A DNA stretch of 64,000 nt from Cupriavidus nantongensis (GCF_001598055.1 NZ_CP014844.1:2815622-2879621); one strand, 5' to 3'; shown: positions 8,266-17,692, counted from the first letter of the stretch. The notes: generated by a model from the sequence alone, not told the origin. Program-made: numbers and translations.

Positions 8266-8541
8266 GTGATCAGGGTACGTGGGACCGCCACCGTCTCGGC
8301 CAGTGTCAGCTTCAGCCTTCAGAAGTGGGGTGGCATTGACCGGGAGTACATCGACATGGGCCTCGCAGAACTGAGCGAAACCGCCGAAGTGGAGTTCGCT
8401 GCTCTTGTCACCGTCCGCACCGGCGATGGCTTCACGATTGACGACGTCGAGATCCTGCCCACTACTCACGATCTGCAGTTCTATGACATCGAGCCTGACT
8501 GGATGAATGATCCGGACGAAGACGCCGACGAACAAGAATGA
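8266..8541 (+). CDS. Unknown acidic protein divergent from the SOS unit
   Basis: A reading frame of about 91 residues from GTG 8266 (VIRVRGTATVSASVSFSL...) with a beta-rich N-terminal half and a strongly acidic tail. An in-frame ATG at 8191 exists but lies upstream of and into the LexA box, so it is unlikely to be transcribed. The ribosome-binding site for 8266 is weak, so the start is uncertain. It may be under the same LexA box. No family recognised. Confidence 0.5.
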   Translation: MIRVRGTATVSASVSFSLQKWGGIDREYIDMGLAELSETAEVEFAALVTVRTGDGFTIDDVEILPTTHDLQFYDIEPDWMNDPDEDADEQE

Positions 8542-8588
8542 GGCGACAACTATAGGGTGCACCTTCCGCTACGGTTTCCCTTTGCGGT

Positions 8589-9227
8589 CTATTCTTGAGC
8601 CGCCCTTGTGAACTTACCGAGCCGGTGATAGCCGGGCACTTTGACCTTGCGCCAGTCGTTGGATGCCCCACCGCGGTACGCGCTACCGGCGCGCTTTGCA
8701 ACGATGCCTTCCATGCCTAGTTGCTTGACGAACTGATACAGTCCCTCCCCTTCGTCAACCGCAGTCACGCAGAGCAGACCAACATCGACCCCGTGCAGCA
8801 GCTCCTGGAGGGCGGCCTTCCGCTCTTCGATAGGCCAGTCCCGGATATCTTGGCCTCGTCGAACCAGAAGATCAAAAGCTGCCAAGACAACCGGGCGTGC
8901 ACCGGGATACCAACGCCTGCGCAACGCCCGCTCATGAAAAGCGTTGAAGTCCGGGCGACCAATGTCATCCAGGATCACGCCTTCGGCGTCCAGTACACAA
9001 CTCGAAGGTAACGCCGCAAGTGAATCGTGCAGCTCCGGAAACCAGGCGGTCGCGTCGCCACCTTCTCGCAGACGAAGCGCTGGATCGCCAGTCCGTGCGA
9101 GAAGCCGATATCCGTCGTACTTGATCTCGTAATGCCAGTCACCGGCCTGCGGCATCATCCCGGGCTTGGCAAGCATCAATGAGTAGCAGCCCAGGTCGAG
9201 CGATGCGTCAGCGGGCTGCCCAGGCAT
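8589..9227 (-). CDS. Minimal ATP-dependent DNA ligase (LigD-type adenylation domain only)
   Basis: A 212-residue protein with the nucleotidyltransferase motifs of ATP-dependent ligases: motif I EIKYDGYR (Lys is the AMP acceptor), motif III-like VLAAFDLL, motif IV MEGIVAKR and motif V WRKVK. The OB-fold domain normally following motif V is missing, so it is much shorter than bacterial LigB/C/D ligases. It may work with another protein, or be a degenerate ligase. It follows the DUF2188 gene by four bases on the same strand and sits beside the SRAP/LexA unit, suggesting a DNA repair cassette. Confidence 0.82.
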   Translation of the reverse strand: MPGQPADASLDLGCYSLMLAKPGMMPQAGDWHYEIKYDGYRLLARTGDPALRLREGGDATAWFPELHDSLAALPSSCVLDAEGVILDDIGRPDFNAFHERALRRRWYPGARPVVLAAFDLLVRRGQDIRDWPIEERKAALQELLHGVDVGLLCVTAVDEGEGLYQFVKQLGMEGIVAKRAGSAYRGGASNDWRKVKVPGYHRLGKFTRAAQE

Positions 9228-9231
9228 GGCA

Positions 9232-9453
9232 TCAGCCCTTCACATTCCGGGGATCATGACCGAAGCTGTTTCGCTCACGGATTTGGCCGTCCCGCCCATG
9301 GATGATCAACTCAACCTGGTCTCGCTTCGCGCGCTCGGTACCGGCCGTAATCGCGGCTTCTTGTGTCGCGTGTACATCTCCGCCTTGCGCGCCTTCGATC
9401 TCGACGGCCCAGCCGTCCCCCGACGGCACAACGTGGATGTTCCTTGCAGGCAT
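9232..9453 (-). CDS. DUF2188-family small protein
   Basis: About 73 residues starting MPARNIHVVPSGDGWAVEIEG. This matches the DUF2188 pattern (short basic start, HVVP..DGWAV..EGA, then a helix with TQEAAI.AG). I chose ATG 9453 over the longer frame because the family starts with this motif. Function unknown; DUF2188 genes often neighbour ligase or repair genes, and here it precedes the ligase by four bases. Confidence 0.75.
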   Translation of the reverse strand: MPARNIHVVPSGDGWAVEIEGAQGGDVHATQEAAITAGTERAKRDQVELIIHGRDGQIRERNSFGHDPRNVKG

Positions 9454-9552
9454 GGTTGCTTCTCGCGGGTGAATAGTGAATCGAGTCTCGCACCAGCGCC
9501 ACCACATCGCGTATCCGCCGGCGTCCTACACCGATTCATCTAAGAAACGAGG

Positions 9553-9977
9553 GGTGATTTGGTCGCGCGCCTAATACTGCACTCTACGAGGGGTGATTTG
9601 GTCGCGCTCCAACCGCGGGAAGGTGAGATGCTTGTCACAGCGCCAGCTTGGGCGGTGGGCGGGGGTGAAATGGTCGCGCTGCCATGGTGGGGTGTTTTGG
9701 TCGCGGTCTCTGCGTCCCAGGAATAAGCCTGTGGATAACTAAAGTTATCCTAGGTGAAATGGTCGCGCTTACCGAGGTGAAATGGTCGCGCCATCTAGGG
9801 TGAATTGGTCGCGCTCCGAAGGTGAAGTGGTCGCGCCTGGGGGGTGAATTGGTCGCATCCATTTGCCGCTAAGCCAAGCTGCTGGCGGCTTGGCACGTAT
9901 ACCCTGTAGTACCTGTATTTCTTCCTTTAGGTCTTCCTATATATCCCTGTAGTTAACCGACGCATCGCTGTGGATAA
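9553..9977 (+). other. Plasmid origin of replication (oriV): nine iterons and two DnaA boxes
   Basis: Nine copies of a 16-bp iteron (GGTGAAATGGTCGCGC and close variants) start at 9553, 9592, 9664, 9691, 9753, 9776, 9799, 9821 and 9843. The last five are spaced 22-23 bp, about two helical turns, so RepA would sit on one face. Perfect DnaA boxes (TGTGGATAA) lie at 9730-9738 and 9969-9977. An AT-rich stretch at about 9900-9957 is a candidate melting region. All iterons point the same way. This is a classic iteron origin for RepA encoded at 5357-6364. Confidence 0.9.
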
Positions 9978-10016
9978 CCCATTCGGCTAGGACTTGCCCG
10001 AACAACCTATGGACAG

Positions 10017-10088
10017 CCCGCTTCGCGGGTCCCCGCCTAACCGCTACGCGGTTCCCCGTGGAGAAGCACAGGACAACCCTTCAGGTTG
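10017..10088. repeat. Three short GC-rich hairpins next to oriV
   Basis: Three consecutive stem-loops: CCCGC-TTC-GCGGG (10017-10029), AACCGC-TAC-GCGGTT (10039-10053) and CAACC-CTTCA-GGTTG (10074-10088). None has a T-run, so they are unlikely to be terminators. They could be single-strand initiation or primosome sites at the edge of the origin (inference). Confidence 0.45.
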
Positions 10089-10241
10089 CCCTGCCCTTCC
10101 CCACCGGTCGGCGGCTGCCCACAGGTTCCTCGGGCGCGACGACCAAACTTGACATAGGGATCTGACCAACCGCGGCGATCTCCACGAATGTCGGCCCATT
10201 GTTTACGTCCTTGGACACAGTCCGTCCCAGCTCGAAAATGG

Positions 10242-10271
10242 CTTGCATGGTCGTTCGTGTGTCCGATATAT
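10242..10271 (+). promoter_or_regulatory. Candidate promoter for the 10302 gene
   Basis: TTGCAT (10242-10247), an 18-bp spacer and TATATT (10266-10271). The -10 lies inside an imperfect dyad TCCGATATATTCGG (10260-10273). It precedes the coding start by 30 bp. Confidence 0.45.
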
Positions 10272-10301
10272 TCGGCGTGACAGATACACGGCGGGGTCAA
10301 A

Positions 10302-10583
10302 ATGGCGATGGACATGCTTTTCATGGGGCAGGCAAGGGCAAATGCGCGCGTCGCGAATGCGAACGCACAGGCTGCCGATGACTGGGCCGCATACGCCCAT
10401 CGACTCGAGCAGCTGCTGCTCGAAGCGAATGCGCGCGAAAAGGCCGTTAATGCCGTCAAGGACGCGGCGCTTGCCGAACTGGCACGAGTCGACCCTCGCA
10501 ACTACCTCTTGGTCCAGAAGAACCGCCAGGCTTTGGGCAACGCGGCCTACTATGAGGCCCTGGAAGAACGCAAGGCATCCTGA
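10302..10583 (+). CDS. Unknown 93-residue coiled-coil protein
   Basis: An Ala-rich helical protein (MDMLFMGQARANARVANANAQAADDW...) that is probably coiled-coil, with a C-terminal YYEALEERKAS. It has a predicted promoter upstream and a strong intrinsic terminator 24 bp downstream, so it is a monocistronic unit. ATG 10308 is an alternative start. Similar small helical proteins are common near plasmid origins, but I recognise no family. Confidence 0.65.
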   Translation: MAMDMLFMGQARANARVANANAQAADDWAAYAHRLEQLLLEANAREKAVNAVKDAALAELARVDPRNYLLVQKNRQALGNAAYYEALEERKAS

Positions 10584-10606
10584 ACGAAATCGCAGATACG
10601 GCCGGA

Positions 10607-10639
10607 TGGCGAGTCTGAGACTCGCCATTTTTATTTTTT
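10607..10639 (+). terminator. Strong intrinsic terminator
   Basis: A perfect 9-bp stem TGGCGAGTC / GACTCGCCA with a TGA loop, followed by TTTTTATTTTTT. It ends the 10302 gene. Confidence 0.92.
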
Positions 10640-10707
10640 GCCGGGACATTCCGCCCAGTGAGAGGGAACCTCGAAGTGGCGATCAATCTCGACGGAGAAA
10701 GCGAACT

Positions 10708-11667
10708 ATGACGCAAACACTATGCCCCTACTCAACGGAACCCCTTGACGGTTCAGAGCCCGAGAACGCTGAACACATCTTGCCTTCTGCATTAGGTGCG
10801 CCTGAGAACTTCACCGTGCCCGCGAAGGCGGCTAAGAATCTGGAGATGAATAAGCTGATTGACGAACCGGCAATTCATGATCCGGTTCTCAGGCTCCTGG
10901 CAGTCGCCCAAGGTGTCAAGTCTCGTTCGGGCTCGGTCAAGGTCGATCTCCAAGGCACGGCCATCGCGCTCGGAGCAGATGTTCGAGTCACGCTGAGCCA
11001 GGATGGCGCGACTTTCAAACTGCGCAGCCCTGTGGACCGTGACCCAGAAACGGGCGAGATTCGCGGCATTATGGGCTTTGGAGATGATGCACAGAAACTG
11101 GCAGACCAGTTCCAACGCGACAACGCGAAGAAGGGCAAGACGGTCGCGGCGGGCGACGTCATTCCGCACCCCTCCGATGTGCATGTGGAAACGGCGATGG
11201 ATTACCACGTCGTGCGCAGAGAACTCTTAAAGATCGCCTATCTTATGACTGTCCGCGTATTCGGGGACGACGCGATCGTGTCCGAGTCGGGCCGGTTGTA
11301 TCGGGCAGCGATAATGACGTCGACGGTTGAGGAATTGAAGGAGGTCGGCATAGGCGGCGCGACGTTTCAAGACTTTCCCCCAGGGCTCCCCCGCCCTCAC
11401 CAGAAGAATCAGCACGTGCTTACTTGTGTGCGAATTGGCAGGACGATCCTGTCCGGAGTGACGTTGTTCGGAGGGATCAATGGCTTCTTTGTCACGCCGG
11501 CGACCGGTTTCAGCGCCGAGGATCAAGTCGGCGAAGTCGTGGTGATCGATGCCTCAACGAGCAAAATGCAGACGTACGAGTATATCAATGTGATTCTGGA
11601 CATAATGAATACTGGCATGCCGCTTCCTGCGGCACAGCAGTCTCGGGGCCGCGGGGAAATGGCGTAG
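10708..11667 (+). CDS. HNH_5-like protein
   Basis: A 319-residue protein. Its N-terminus, CPYSTEPLDGSEPENAEHILP followed by SALGAP, resembles HNH_5-type domains (Cys near the start, then EH(I/L)(I/L)P.ALG). Only one of the usual zinc-binding cysteines is visible, so nuclease activity is uncertain. The rest has no motif I recognise. The start at ATG 10708 is supported by GGAGAA upstream; the same frame extends back to 10243, but that part runs through the previous gene and the terminator. It is convergent with the transfer operon. Confidence 0.7.
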   Translation: MTQTLCPYSTEPLDGSEPENAEHILPSALGAPENFTVPAKAAKNLEMNKLIDEPAIHDPVLRLLAVAQGVKSRSGSVKVDLQGTAIALGADVRVTLSQDGATFKLRSPVDRDPETGEIRGIMGFGDDAQKLADQFQRDNAKKGKTVAAGDVIPHPSDVHVETAMDYHVVRRELLKIAYLMTVRVFGDDAIVSESGRLYRAAIMTSTVEELKEVGIGGATFQDFPPGLPRPHQKNQHVLTCVRIGRTILSGVTLFGGINGFFVTPATGFSAEDQVGEVVVIDASTSKMQTYEYINVILDIMNTGMPLPAAQQSRGRGEMA

Positions 11668-11823
11668 TCTCGATGCCCGTCCCCCTACTCAACTCCGAAT
11701 TGCGAGCGCCGCACATACCTATGGGCGTCGCTACCCCAGCCGCACGTTTCATGAAGTCCCCCAGTCAGCGCATACAGGACGGACTCGATACTGCTCCGGC
11801 GCTGACTGTTCGATGCCAGATGA

Positions 11824-11843
11824 AAGGCCCGGTGGCGGGCCTT
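11824..11843. terminator. Hairpin between convergent HNH gene and traY (possible bidirectional terminator)
   Basis: AAGGCCCG-GTGG-CGGGCCTT is a perfect 8-bp stem between two convergent transcripts. There is no long T-run on either side, so it may be a weak terminator or 3'-end stabiliser. Confidence 0.5.
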
Positions 11844-11851
11844 GCGTTGGA

Positions 11852-14119
11852 TTAGAACGAGGGCGGCCTCGAGGGGTGGTCGCCAGAGGGAGCCTTTGGT
11901 GGCTTCGGCCCTGGCGCCGCACGAGGAGCCCGGCCCATTCCCGCCATAGAGTTCCGTGCCGCGTCCTTGCCTGTTGCGACGCCACCGACGAAGACATGCT
12001 TGGCGCGATCTTCTGTGTCACGCCCGACCTGCCCGGCCATATGCCCTCCGACCCACGAAAATACCTGATCGGGAACGACATGGATTAAATTGAAGCATCC
12101 GTGGATAAGGGTCAGGCACAAGCCTACGTACAAGGCGATAAATCCGATAATACTCACCAGCCCGGTCGTACTATCGAACTGTGCGTTTGCCATGGCAACG
12201 CCGAACATCGTGTTTAACAGCGTTCCAAGCACAATGACACCGGCACCGCCAAGCGCAAAGCCGACCATCATCAGCGCGGGTCTGAATAGGACGTTCAGCA
12301 GGAAAATGTAGCCGTGCGTCGACCGCTGCCCAACGCCTTCACCATCTCCATCCAGGTGTGTAATGCCCCACAAGGGCGAAGCGATCAGCGCCTCCCCCAC
12401 CACCGCATACCATGAGGTGACTCCGCCAAACCAGACGATGAACGGCACCATCGGGATATAGATGGACAGCATCGCGCCAAAGAAGAATAGCGAGAGTAGA
12501 GCGACAATGATGAAGGGACCCAACGCATCCAGCACCCCCAGCGCGGCCTTCTTCAAGGCCCCAGCGGCTCCGAACGTAACCGCATCGGCCACAGCGGTTG
12601 CCGCCTTTCCCAGCGTCGAATCTGCCGCGGCTAGGCCGCCTTTGATGGCCGTGTAGGTTCCAAGGGCGCCCCACCCCCCCATCAGGATGTAGTCGCCGAG
12701 ATTCTTCATCCCTATCATCGGATTTGTAGTGCCGCCTCCTCCGTTGTTCCCGTTCAAATTGATGGCGGCTTTGACCCACTCTTGCCCGCTGAAGATGCTC
12801 GCGACAAAGCCTTTTGCATCCGTCGATTCCGTCTTCAATGCGGCGACTGCATTCGCAGTGCTGGACGCACTTGACCCGTCCTTTGCGCGCTGCTGCTGAT
12901 AGGCGCTCAGAACCTTGCGGTACAGTTGTGGATATGCCAGATTGTTCGTGTCGGTCCCTGCGATGCCAGCGGCGGTTGCGTTAGCCAACGCCGTTGCCTG
13001 GGCGTTTGCCTGCGCAAAGGTCTGATACCAGGCCCCCGTCATGATCCAACCGTCGCGCTTGAGGTTCTGCTCGATTCTGCTGGTCAGCGAGTCGATGGAT
13101 CCCCGAGATCCTGCTATCGCTTGGCGAATCGTGTTCTCATACGCTTGCGCTGCCGAGGCCAGCGCCGCGCTCACGTCAGGCGGAGCGCTGCCACCGTTCA
13201 CCGCATTTACGTACTGCTGGGCAAGCGCACTTAGCGTGGACTGCATGGTCGACAGCCCGGCCTCGTGAGCCGATTGCATCGGACCATACAAAGTCGAAGT
13301 ATCTAGCCCATAGCCGGCAATGCTCTCGGCCCCGCCTGTCATTGAGACTGGCTGGGGAAGCTCAAGCTTCGCCCCACCGCAAGACTGCCCTCGCCCGTTC
13401 ACAATATTGATGCTCTTACTGGAGACTGACGGCGAGAATCGTTCGGCCGCATCGGCGCTGACTCCGCTTTCAGCTGGCATCTGCGTAATTGCGGTGTTCA
13501 CCGACTCACCACAGAGGTTCGCCTCGAATAGCGCCTGCGCCAAGGTATTTGCGGCCGGCGCGGCTGGCGTGGCCACCATGGAACCGCCGGACTTGAGCAC
13601 AGCGATGGTTGCGTCCTGCGTGAGGTTCGCTACACCGACACCCATCATCGTGGCCCATAGCATCACAACTTGCGCGCCGCAGTAGCCGCCGAAGATGGGC
13701 ACCAGGGAGCAAAAGCCGACAACCATGCGGATCATGAACCAAGGCGACGACTTCTTCTGCCCCAGAAACTCGCCATCCTGGCCGGTGGCGATCATGCTGG
13801 ACGCGAAATGATAGATCGCCCAAATGACGCCGACCGCAAGGATGCAGGAGGTGATAACCAGAAAGATGCTGGCCAGCATCCCGCCGCCCGCGCCTCCGGA
13901 GGCCGAGAGCGGGTTCCGGACAATGCTGCCGAAGACCAGCTCAAGCAGCGCCATGGATTTATCGCCAGTTCGATTTGCCGCATTCTGGATCTCTCCAACC
14001 GACGTCTGCGCAAACGCCGCCGAACTGGTCAGAGCAAGAGCAAGCGCGCTGGCCGCGCGGACCAAGGCCACCGCGAAATGGAGCACACCGCGGTCATCTG
14101 TATAAACGGCACGATACAT
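11852..14119 (-). CDS. traY: DotA/TraY-family polytopic inner-membrane transfer protein
   Basis: A 755-residue protein with a signal-like N-terminus (residues 18-36, cleavage near AFA-Q), several hydrophobic segments in the N-terminal third, a long periplasmic region rich in Ala, Gln and Ser, and a cluster of four or more transmembrane helices towards the C-terminus, ending in a Pro-rich tail. This layout is that of DotA and R64 TraY. I chose ATG 14119 (MYRAVYTDD) because upstream codons in the same frame overlap the preceding gene. It is the last gene of the main transfer operon. Confidence 0.87.
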   Translation of the reverse strand: MYRAVYTDDRGVLHFAVALVRAASALALALTSSAAFAQTSVGEIQNAANRTGDKSMALLELVFGSIVRNPLSASGGAGGGMLASIFLVITSCILAVGVIWAIYHFASSMIATGQDGEFLGQKKSSPWFMIRMVVGFCSLVPIFGGYCGAQVVMLWATMMGVGVANLTQDATIAVLKSGGSMVATPAAPAANTLAQALFEANLCGESVNTAITQMPAESGVSADAAERFSPSVSSKSINIVNGRGQSCGGAKLELPQPVSMTGGAESIAGYGLDTSTLYGPMQSAHEAGLSTMQSTLSALAQQYVNAVNGGSAPPDVSAALASAAQAYENTIRQAIAGSRGSIDSLTSRIEQNLKRDGWIMTGAWYQTFAQANAQATALANATAAGIAGTDTNNLAYPQLYRKVLSAYQQQRAKDGSSASSTANAVAALKTESTDAKGFVASIFSGQEWVKAAINLNGNNGGGGTTNPMIGMKNLGDYILMGGWGALGTYTAIKGGLAAADSTLGKAATAVADAVTFGAAGALKKAALGVLDALGPFIIVALLSLFFFGAMLSIYIPMVPFIVWFGGVTSWYAVVGEALIASPLWGITHLDGDGEGVGQRSTHGYIFLLNVLFRPALMMVGFALGGAGVIVLGTLLNTMFGVAMANAQFDSTTGLVSIIGFIALYVGLCLTLIHGCFNLIHVVPDQVFSWVGGHMAGQVGRDTEDRAKHVFVGGVATGKDAARNSMAGMGRAPRAAPGPKPPKAPSGDHPSRPPSF

Positions 14120-14129
14120 AGTCACACGC

Positions 14130-14627
14130 CTATTCAAAAAGCTGCGGATCGAAGGTCTTTCGTAAGAAGTCACTGGAGCGCACGAAATCGCGGACGCCAC
14201 GCAGTGGCTCGTCGGGAGACGCCTGCCCCATAGCAATCTGCCACGACCGGTGCGCGTAACGCGTCGCCAGGATAGCGCAGAGAATAGTAAAGAGCGTGCC
14301 AGTCAGAGCACCGAAAAGATTGCCAGGCACCATGCTCGCGAGGGCGTACACCAGCGCAAGGACGCCGAACGCGAGTGCGATGCGCTTGTTGGTCAGACAA
14401 TTGCGTTGGATCTGCTCCAGCGGCGCAGCGTCCGTAGGGCGCGCTGCCATGGCCTCCCGAAAGGTCCGGATCCGCGGGTTCTGACGTTGATGCGCAAGGT
14501 CGGCCTGCAGGTCTTGAATCGTTTGCCAACCGCTGCTCACCGTTCGTTTCATCGACGTCAGCGGTGAGAATGGATTCATAACTTTCCCGACTGCCCGCAG
14601 GACGCCTCGGTTCTTTTCTTCACTCAT
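14130..14627 (-). CDS. IcmV/TraX-like membrane protein
   Basis: A 165-residue protein with an N-terminal amphipathic part (MNPFSPLTSMKRTVSSGWQTI) and two adjacent hydrophobic helices near residues 83-120. Size, topology and position directly before the DotA/TraY gene match IcmV and R64 TraX. It overlaps the DotO/TraU gene by four bases. Sequence identity to IcmV is not obvious by eye, so the family call rests partly on synteny. Confidence 0.65.
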   Translation of the reverse strand: MSEEKNRGVLRAVGKVMNPFSPLTSMKRTVSSGWQTIQDLQADLAHQRQNPRIRTFREAMAARPTDAAPLEQIQRNCLTNKRIALAFGVLALVYALASMVPGNLFGALTGTLFTILCAILATRYAHRSWQIAMGQASPDEPLRGVRDFVRSSDFLRKTFDPQLFE

Positions 14628-17600
14628 GCTGCCATCCTCTCTGCTTGAATCTCGGCTTGATATTTCGCGACCAGTTCGCTGGCCACTATGTCGATGATCC
14701 CGTCCGCCTCGCTTTCGCTCAGCTCCTTCTGCCGCTGCTCCATGTAGGCTTCGGCGGTGCCTGCAGGGAACTCCTTAGCGAGGATCTTGCGGGCCGTCGC
14801 AGGCTTCATGTGACGATACAACCTTCGGCGAAGGCCCGTATCCTTCGGCGTCGTAGAGAAGGCCCACAACTCGATAGCCCCAGGAGCGTTATGCAAGACC
14901 TGCGTAACCACGCCGGACTTGACCTGGTGCCATACCAAGAACTTGCCAGGGCCATGCACATCTCGCTTCAGGCGCTCGATGGCCGAATCGGAAAGGCCGA
15001 ACAGCTCTTGCGCAGCCCTCTGCGTTTCGCTGGTACCCGCATTCATGATGTAGACCGAGAACGCAGACTCCGTGATGGACTCGCCATCGGAATTGAAGTC
15101 GTTCATGAATTGCGATGCCAGGGATACGCGAATCCCCCACTTGCGCCCTTCCCGCCGATCAAGGGACAGCAATTTGCGGAAGGCCTTCTTGCCACCCGTG
15201 CGATGCAGTTCATCAACACAAAGCCCCTTCATTTGATCTCGGATCTCCTCGATCCGCTCTTGGTGGTAGCGTTGGTACTGAGCGGGGCAAAGCTTCAGGA
15301 TCTCTTCTGACAAGTAATACTGCCGAGCCGCGATCTGCCGCGCGAACACGAACATGATCCCGGCACGCCGCTCGCCATCCTCCCCGCCACCCCGCGCCAC
15401 TTCATCCAAGTCCAGCGCTACCACACGCGAGTTCTCGTTGATTTCAAAACGGCTGTGGCTAGAGATAATCCGAAAGTCCCGCAGTGCGGTCGTCAGTACC
15501 TGTGCCATCTTGTCGATCAGTGTGAGACCAGAGGCGGTGCGGGCCTGAGAATCTTCACTCGGCGAGAAGATGGATCTAATCGAAGGACTGCGAACAACGT
15601 CAATGAGGTCCGACAAGACTGGCACGGCGAATCGCTGGGCCAATCGCGCCTCGCGCGGCTTGCCGGCATCCATCAGTGCATCGGTGACCTCCCACCAGGT
15701 CGTCATGTCGTCTGCCGCGAAGCGGATGTCGGACAGAGCCTGATCGACAGCTTCATCCGTCATGGCATCGTAGCGCTTCATAGATCCGGGCGAGGCGTAC
15801 AGCTTGTATGCCTCATCGATCATCATAGCGGCCAGCTCGGGCGCGCTTTCGGGAGGGTCCGTGTGACCGGCCGGCGTCGCCAGCATGCTGATCAGCGCAA
15901 TCTGAAACTCGCGCTCAAACTGCGTCGGGTACCGGCAACCAAGTTGCGTATCGAACGGGTTGATAGCGAACTCATCGGTATTGCGCAGACGAACGTAGAT
16001 AGCCTCGTGCTTGCGCTCTTCAGGCAGCGCACTCTGCAATAGATCGATGAGACCCGCGGAGCTTGGCCCCACGTCGATGATGGTGATCAGCGGGATGCGC
16101 TTCAGCCCGGGGGAGAGAATCGATCCGAGATTCAATGTGTTTAGCCAGACTGACTTACCCGACCCCATGATCGCCCATATCAGGTCGATCCACGCGGTCT
16201 GCTTCGACGACGTCGGCTGGTAGGGATAGAGCTTTCCATCAAGCGACCGAAGCGGGATTGATCCGCCTTCGAACCAAGGCGACGCCGGCCGCTGCCAAGG
16301 CAGCATCCGAACCACGTCGCTCAGCAACGCCACCATGCGCGGCGCGATGTTCTTCTCGCTAAAGCCCGGCAGAGTCGATACCAAGCCCTGAATCGGATCG
16401 CCGGCATCGGTAGTAACCTGGGTAATTCCCCAGCCCTCCAACGCCTTGGCGATGGTGGAGACTTGCCGCTGGCAGTCTGCCTTGCTATCGGCCCAGGTAG
16501 ACGCACAGATCTTCACGGTGACGGTATGCTCGCCGTCATCAATTGCCGCCTGCAGCGCGTCGAACGAGCGCTTGATTGCGGCGTTAGTGGAACTCAAGAA
16601 GGCCGTGATATCGACGATTGTTTTCTTCATGGCCATGGACTCGATGCCACCAGGTTCAATGGTCCACTTGACGCGCCAGGGCAGTTGGTCCCCCATCCGG
16701 CGGAAGAGGGTCATGAAGTCACGTGGATCCTGCGGTCCAAGCTCCATAAAGCAATACCCGTGGTACTGGCCGTTGATGACCACAAACTCGCCATCGGTCT
16801 CCACTTTCGATTTGCACAGCTGATGGGATAGCTTCGGAAGCAGCAGGTTCGAAGCATCATCCTTGCGCGACGAGGCCCGCGGCGTGTACCGATCACCAGG
16901 CAACGCCGCTTTCCAGTCCAAGCCAGTATTCCGTCGATCAAAGGACCTGCGGATCTCGCGAAGTGCGTGGTGCGTAGAGAGGCGGCCGACGTGCATCTTC
17001 GCCGAGCGCAAGTCCTCTTCAATGGCTTCGATCAGAGTCTCATGCGTATGGAGTAGGCCTTTGATCAATGCGGTTGGGGACTGCGCATACTTGGCAGCGG
17101 GTACCGCGTGTTCCTTGATTCGTTGGCGGTGGTCCGCCATCTCGCGCTTGAGTTCCTCCGAAGACATCGAGGACAGATGCGTATAAACGAGCAGCAGGCA
17201 GGACTCGTGTTGGCATAGCGCGGCGACACGTGCGCAACGGTCGTCCAAAACATCACACAGACCGTCCAACCCTAGCCGCCTTGCTGTCGCATACGCAGGC
17301 TCCATCATCCTGTCCACATGAGCCCGCATAAGAGCGGGATCCCGGTCAAATGAAATTTCGATGCTGTGACCGGGCCGCTGGAAGTAGGACGCGAGCGCGT
17401 CGTGAACTTTCGATGTGATGGACTCAAACTCTGCATCGCCGACCACGTCCATCGAGCCCGTCAACTCGAACGCGGTGAGCATGGAGCATTCGCGGGTCAG
17501 AAGAATATAAGGCTTGACCCCGTCCGGGTTCTTGGCTCGCGCGGCAATAGTGCGAGGGTCTTCTTCGTCTAGTCCGATAGCCGATTCCAGATGGCAGTAC

Positions 17601-17692
17601 GAAGGAAGGTCGGCCCCTAACCCGAAGCTGGCCAGCCACGCCAAGATCGATTCCACGCCCTCGACTACGTTCGTTGCGAGTGCCCTGCTCAT
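14624..17692 (-). CDS. traU: DotO/IcmB/TraU-family VirB4-like ATPase
   Basis: A 1022-residue cytoplasmic ATPase. The Walker A motif MGSGKS lies near residue 510, followed by LITIIDVGPSSAGL. A later segment, GLCVDELHRTGGKKAF (about residue 815), gives the Walker B region, and SLASQFMNDF follows. Length and architecture match DotO/IcmB (about 1000 residues), which energises assembly of the type IVB channel. The start has AAGGA seven bases upstream and overlaps the end of the preceding small gene. Confidence 0.9.
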   Translation of the reverse strand: MSRALATNVVEGVESILAWLASFGLGADLPSYCHLESAIGLDEEDPRTIAARAKNPDGVKPYILLTRECSMLTAFELTGSMDVVGDAEFESITSKVHDALASYFQRPGHSIEISFDRDPALMRAHVDRMMEPAYATARRLGLDGLCDVLDDRCARVAALCQHESCLLLVYTHLSSMSSEELKREMADHRQRIKEHAVPAAKYAQSPTALIKGLLHTHETLIEAIEEDLRSAKMHVGRLSTHHALREIRRSFDRRNTGLDWKAALPGDRYTPRASSRKDDASNLLLPKLSHQLCKSKVETDGEFVVINGQYHGYCFMELGPQDPRDFMTLFRRMGDQLPWRVKWTIEPGGIESMAMKKTIVDITAFLSSTNAAIKRSFDALQAAIDDGEHTVTVKICASTWADSKADCQRQVSTIAKALEGWGITQVTTDAGDPIQGLVSTLPGFSEKNIAPRMVALLSDVVRMLPWQRPASPWFEGGSIPLRSLDGKLYPYQPTSSKQTAWIDLIWAIMGSGKSVWLNTLNLGSILSPGLKRIPLITIIDVGPSSAGLIDLLQSALPEERKHEAIYVRLRNTDEFAINPFDTQLGCRYPTQFEREFQIALISMLATPAGHTDPPESAPELAAMMIDEAYKLYASPGSMKRYDAMTDEAVDQALSDIRFAADDMTTWWEVTDALMDAGKPREARLAQRFAVPVLSDLIDVVRSPSIRSIFSPSEDSQARTASGLTLIDKMAQVLTTALRDFRIISSHSRFEINENSRVVALDLDEVARGGGEDGERRAGIMFVFARQIAARQYYLSEEILKLCPAQYQRYHQERIEEIRDQMKGLCVDELHRTGGKKAFRKLLSLDRREGRKWGIRVSLASQFMNDFNSDGESITESAFSVYIMNAGTSETQRAAQELFGLSDSAIERLKRDVHGPGKFLVWHQVKSGVVTQVLHNAPGAIELWAFSTTPKDTGLRRRLYRHMKPATARKILAKEFPAGTAEAYMEQRQKELSESEADGIIDIVASELVAKYQAEIQAERMAA

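Noticed and set aside
9553..9858. The iterons as a CRISPR or transposon end array
   Set aside because: Repeats are 16 bp with short irregular spacers, lie next to DnaA boxes and match one copy behind repA; an origin explains them fully.
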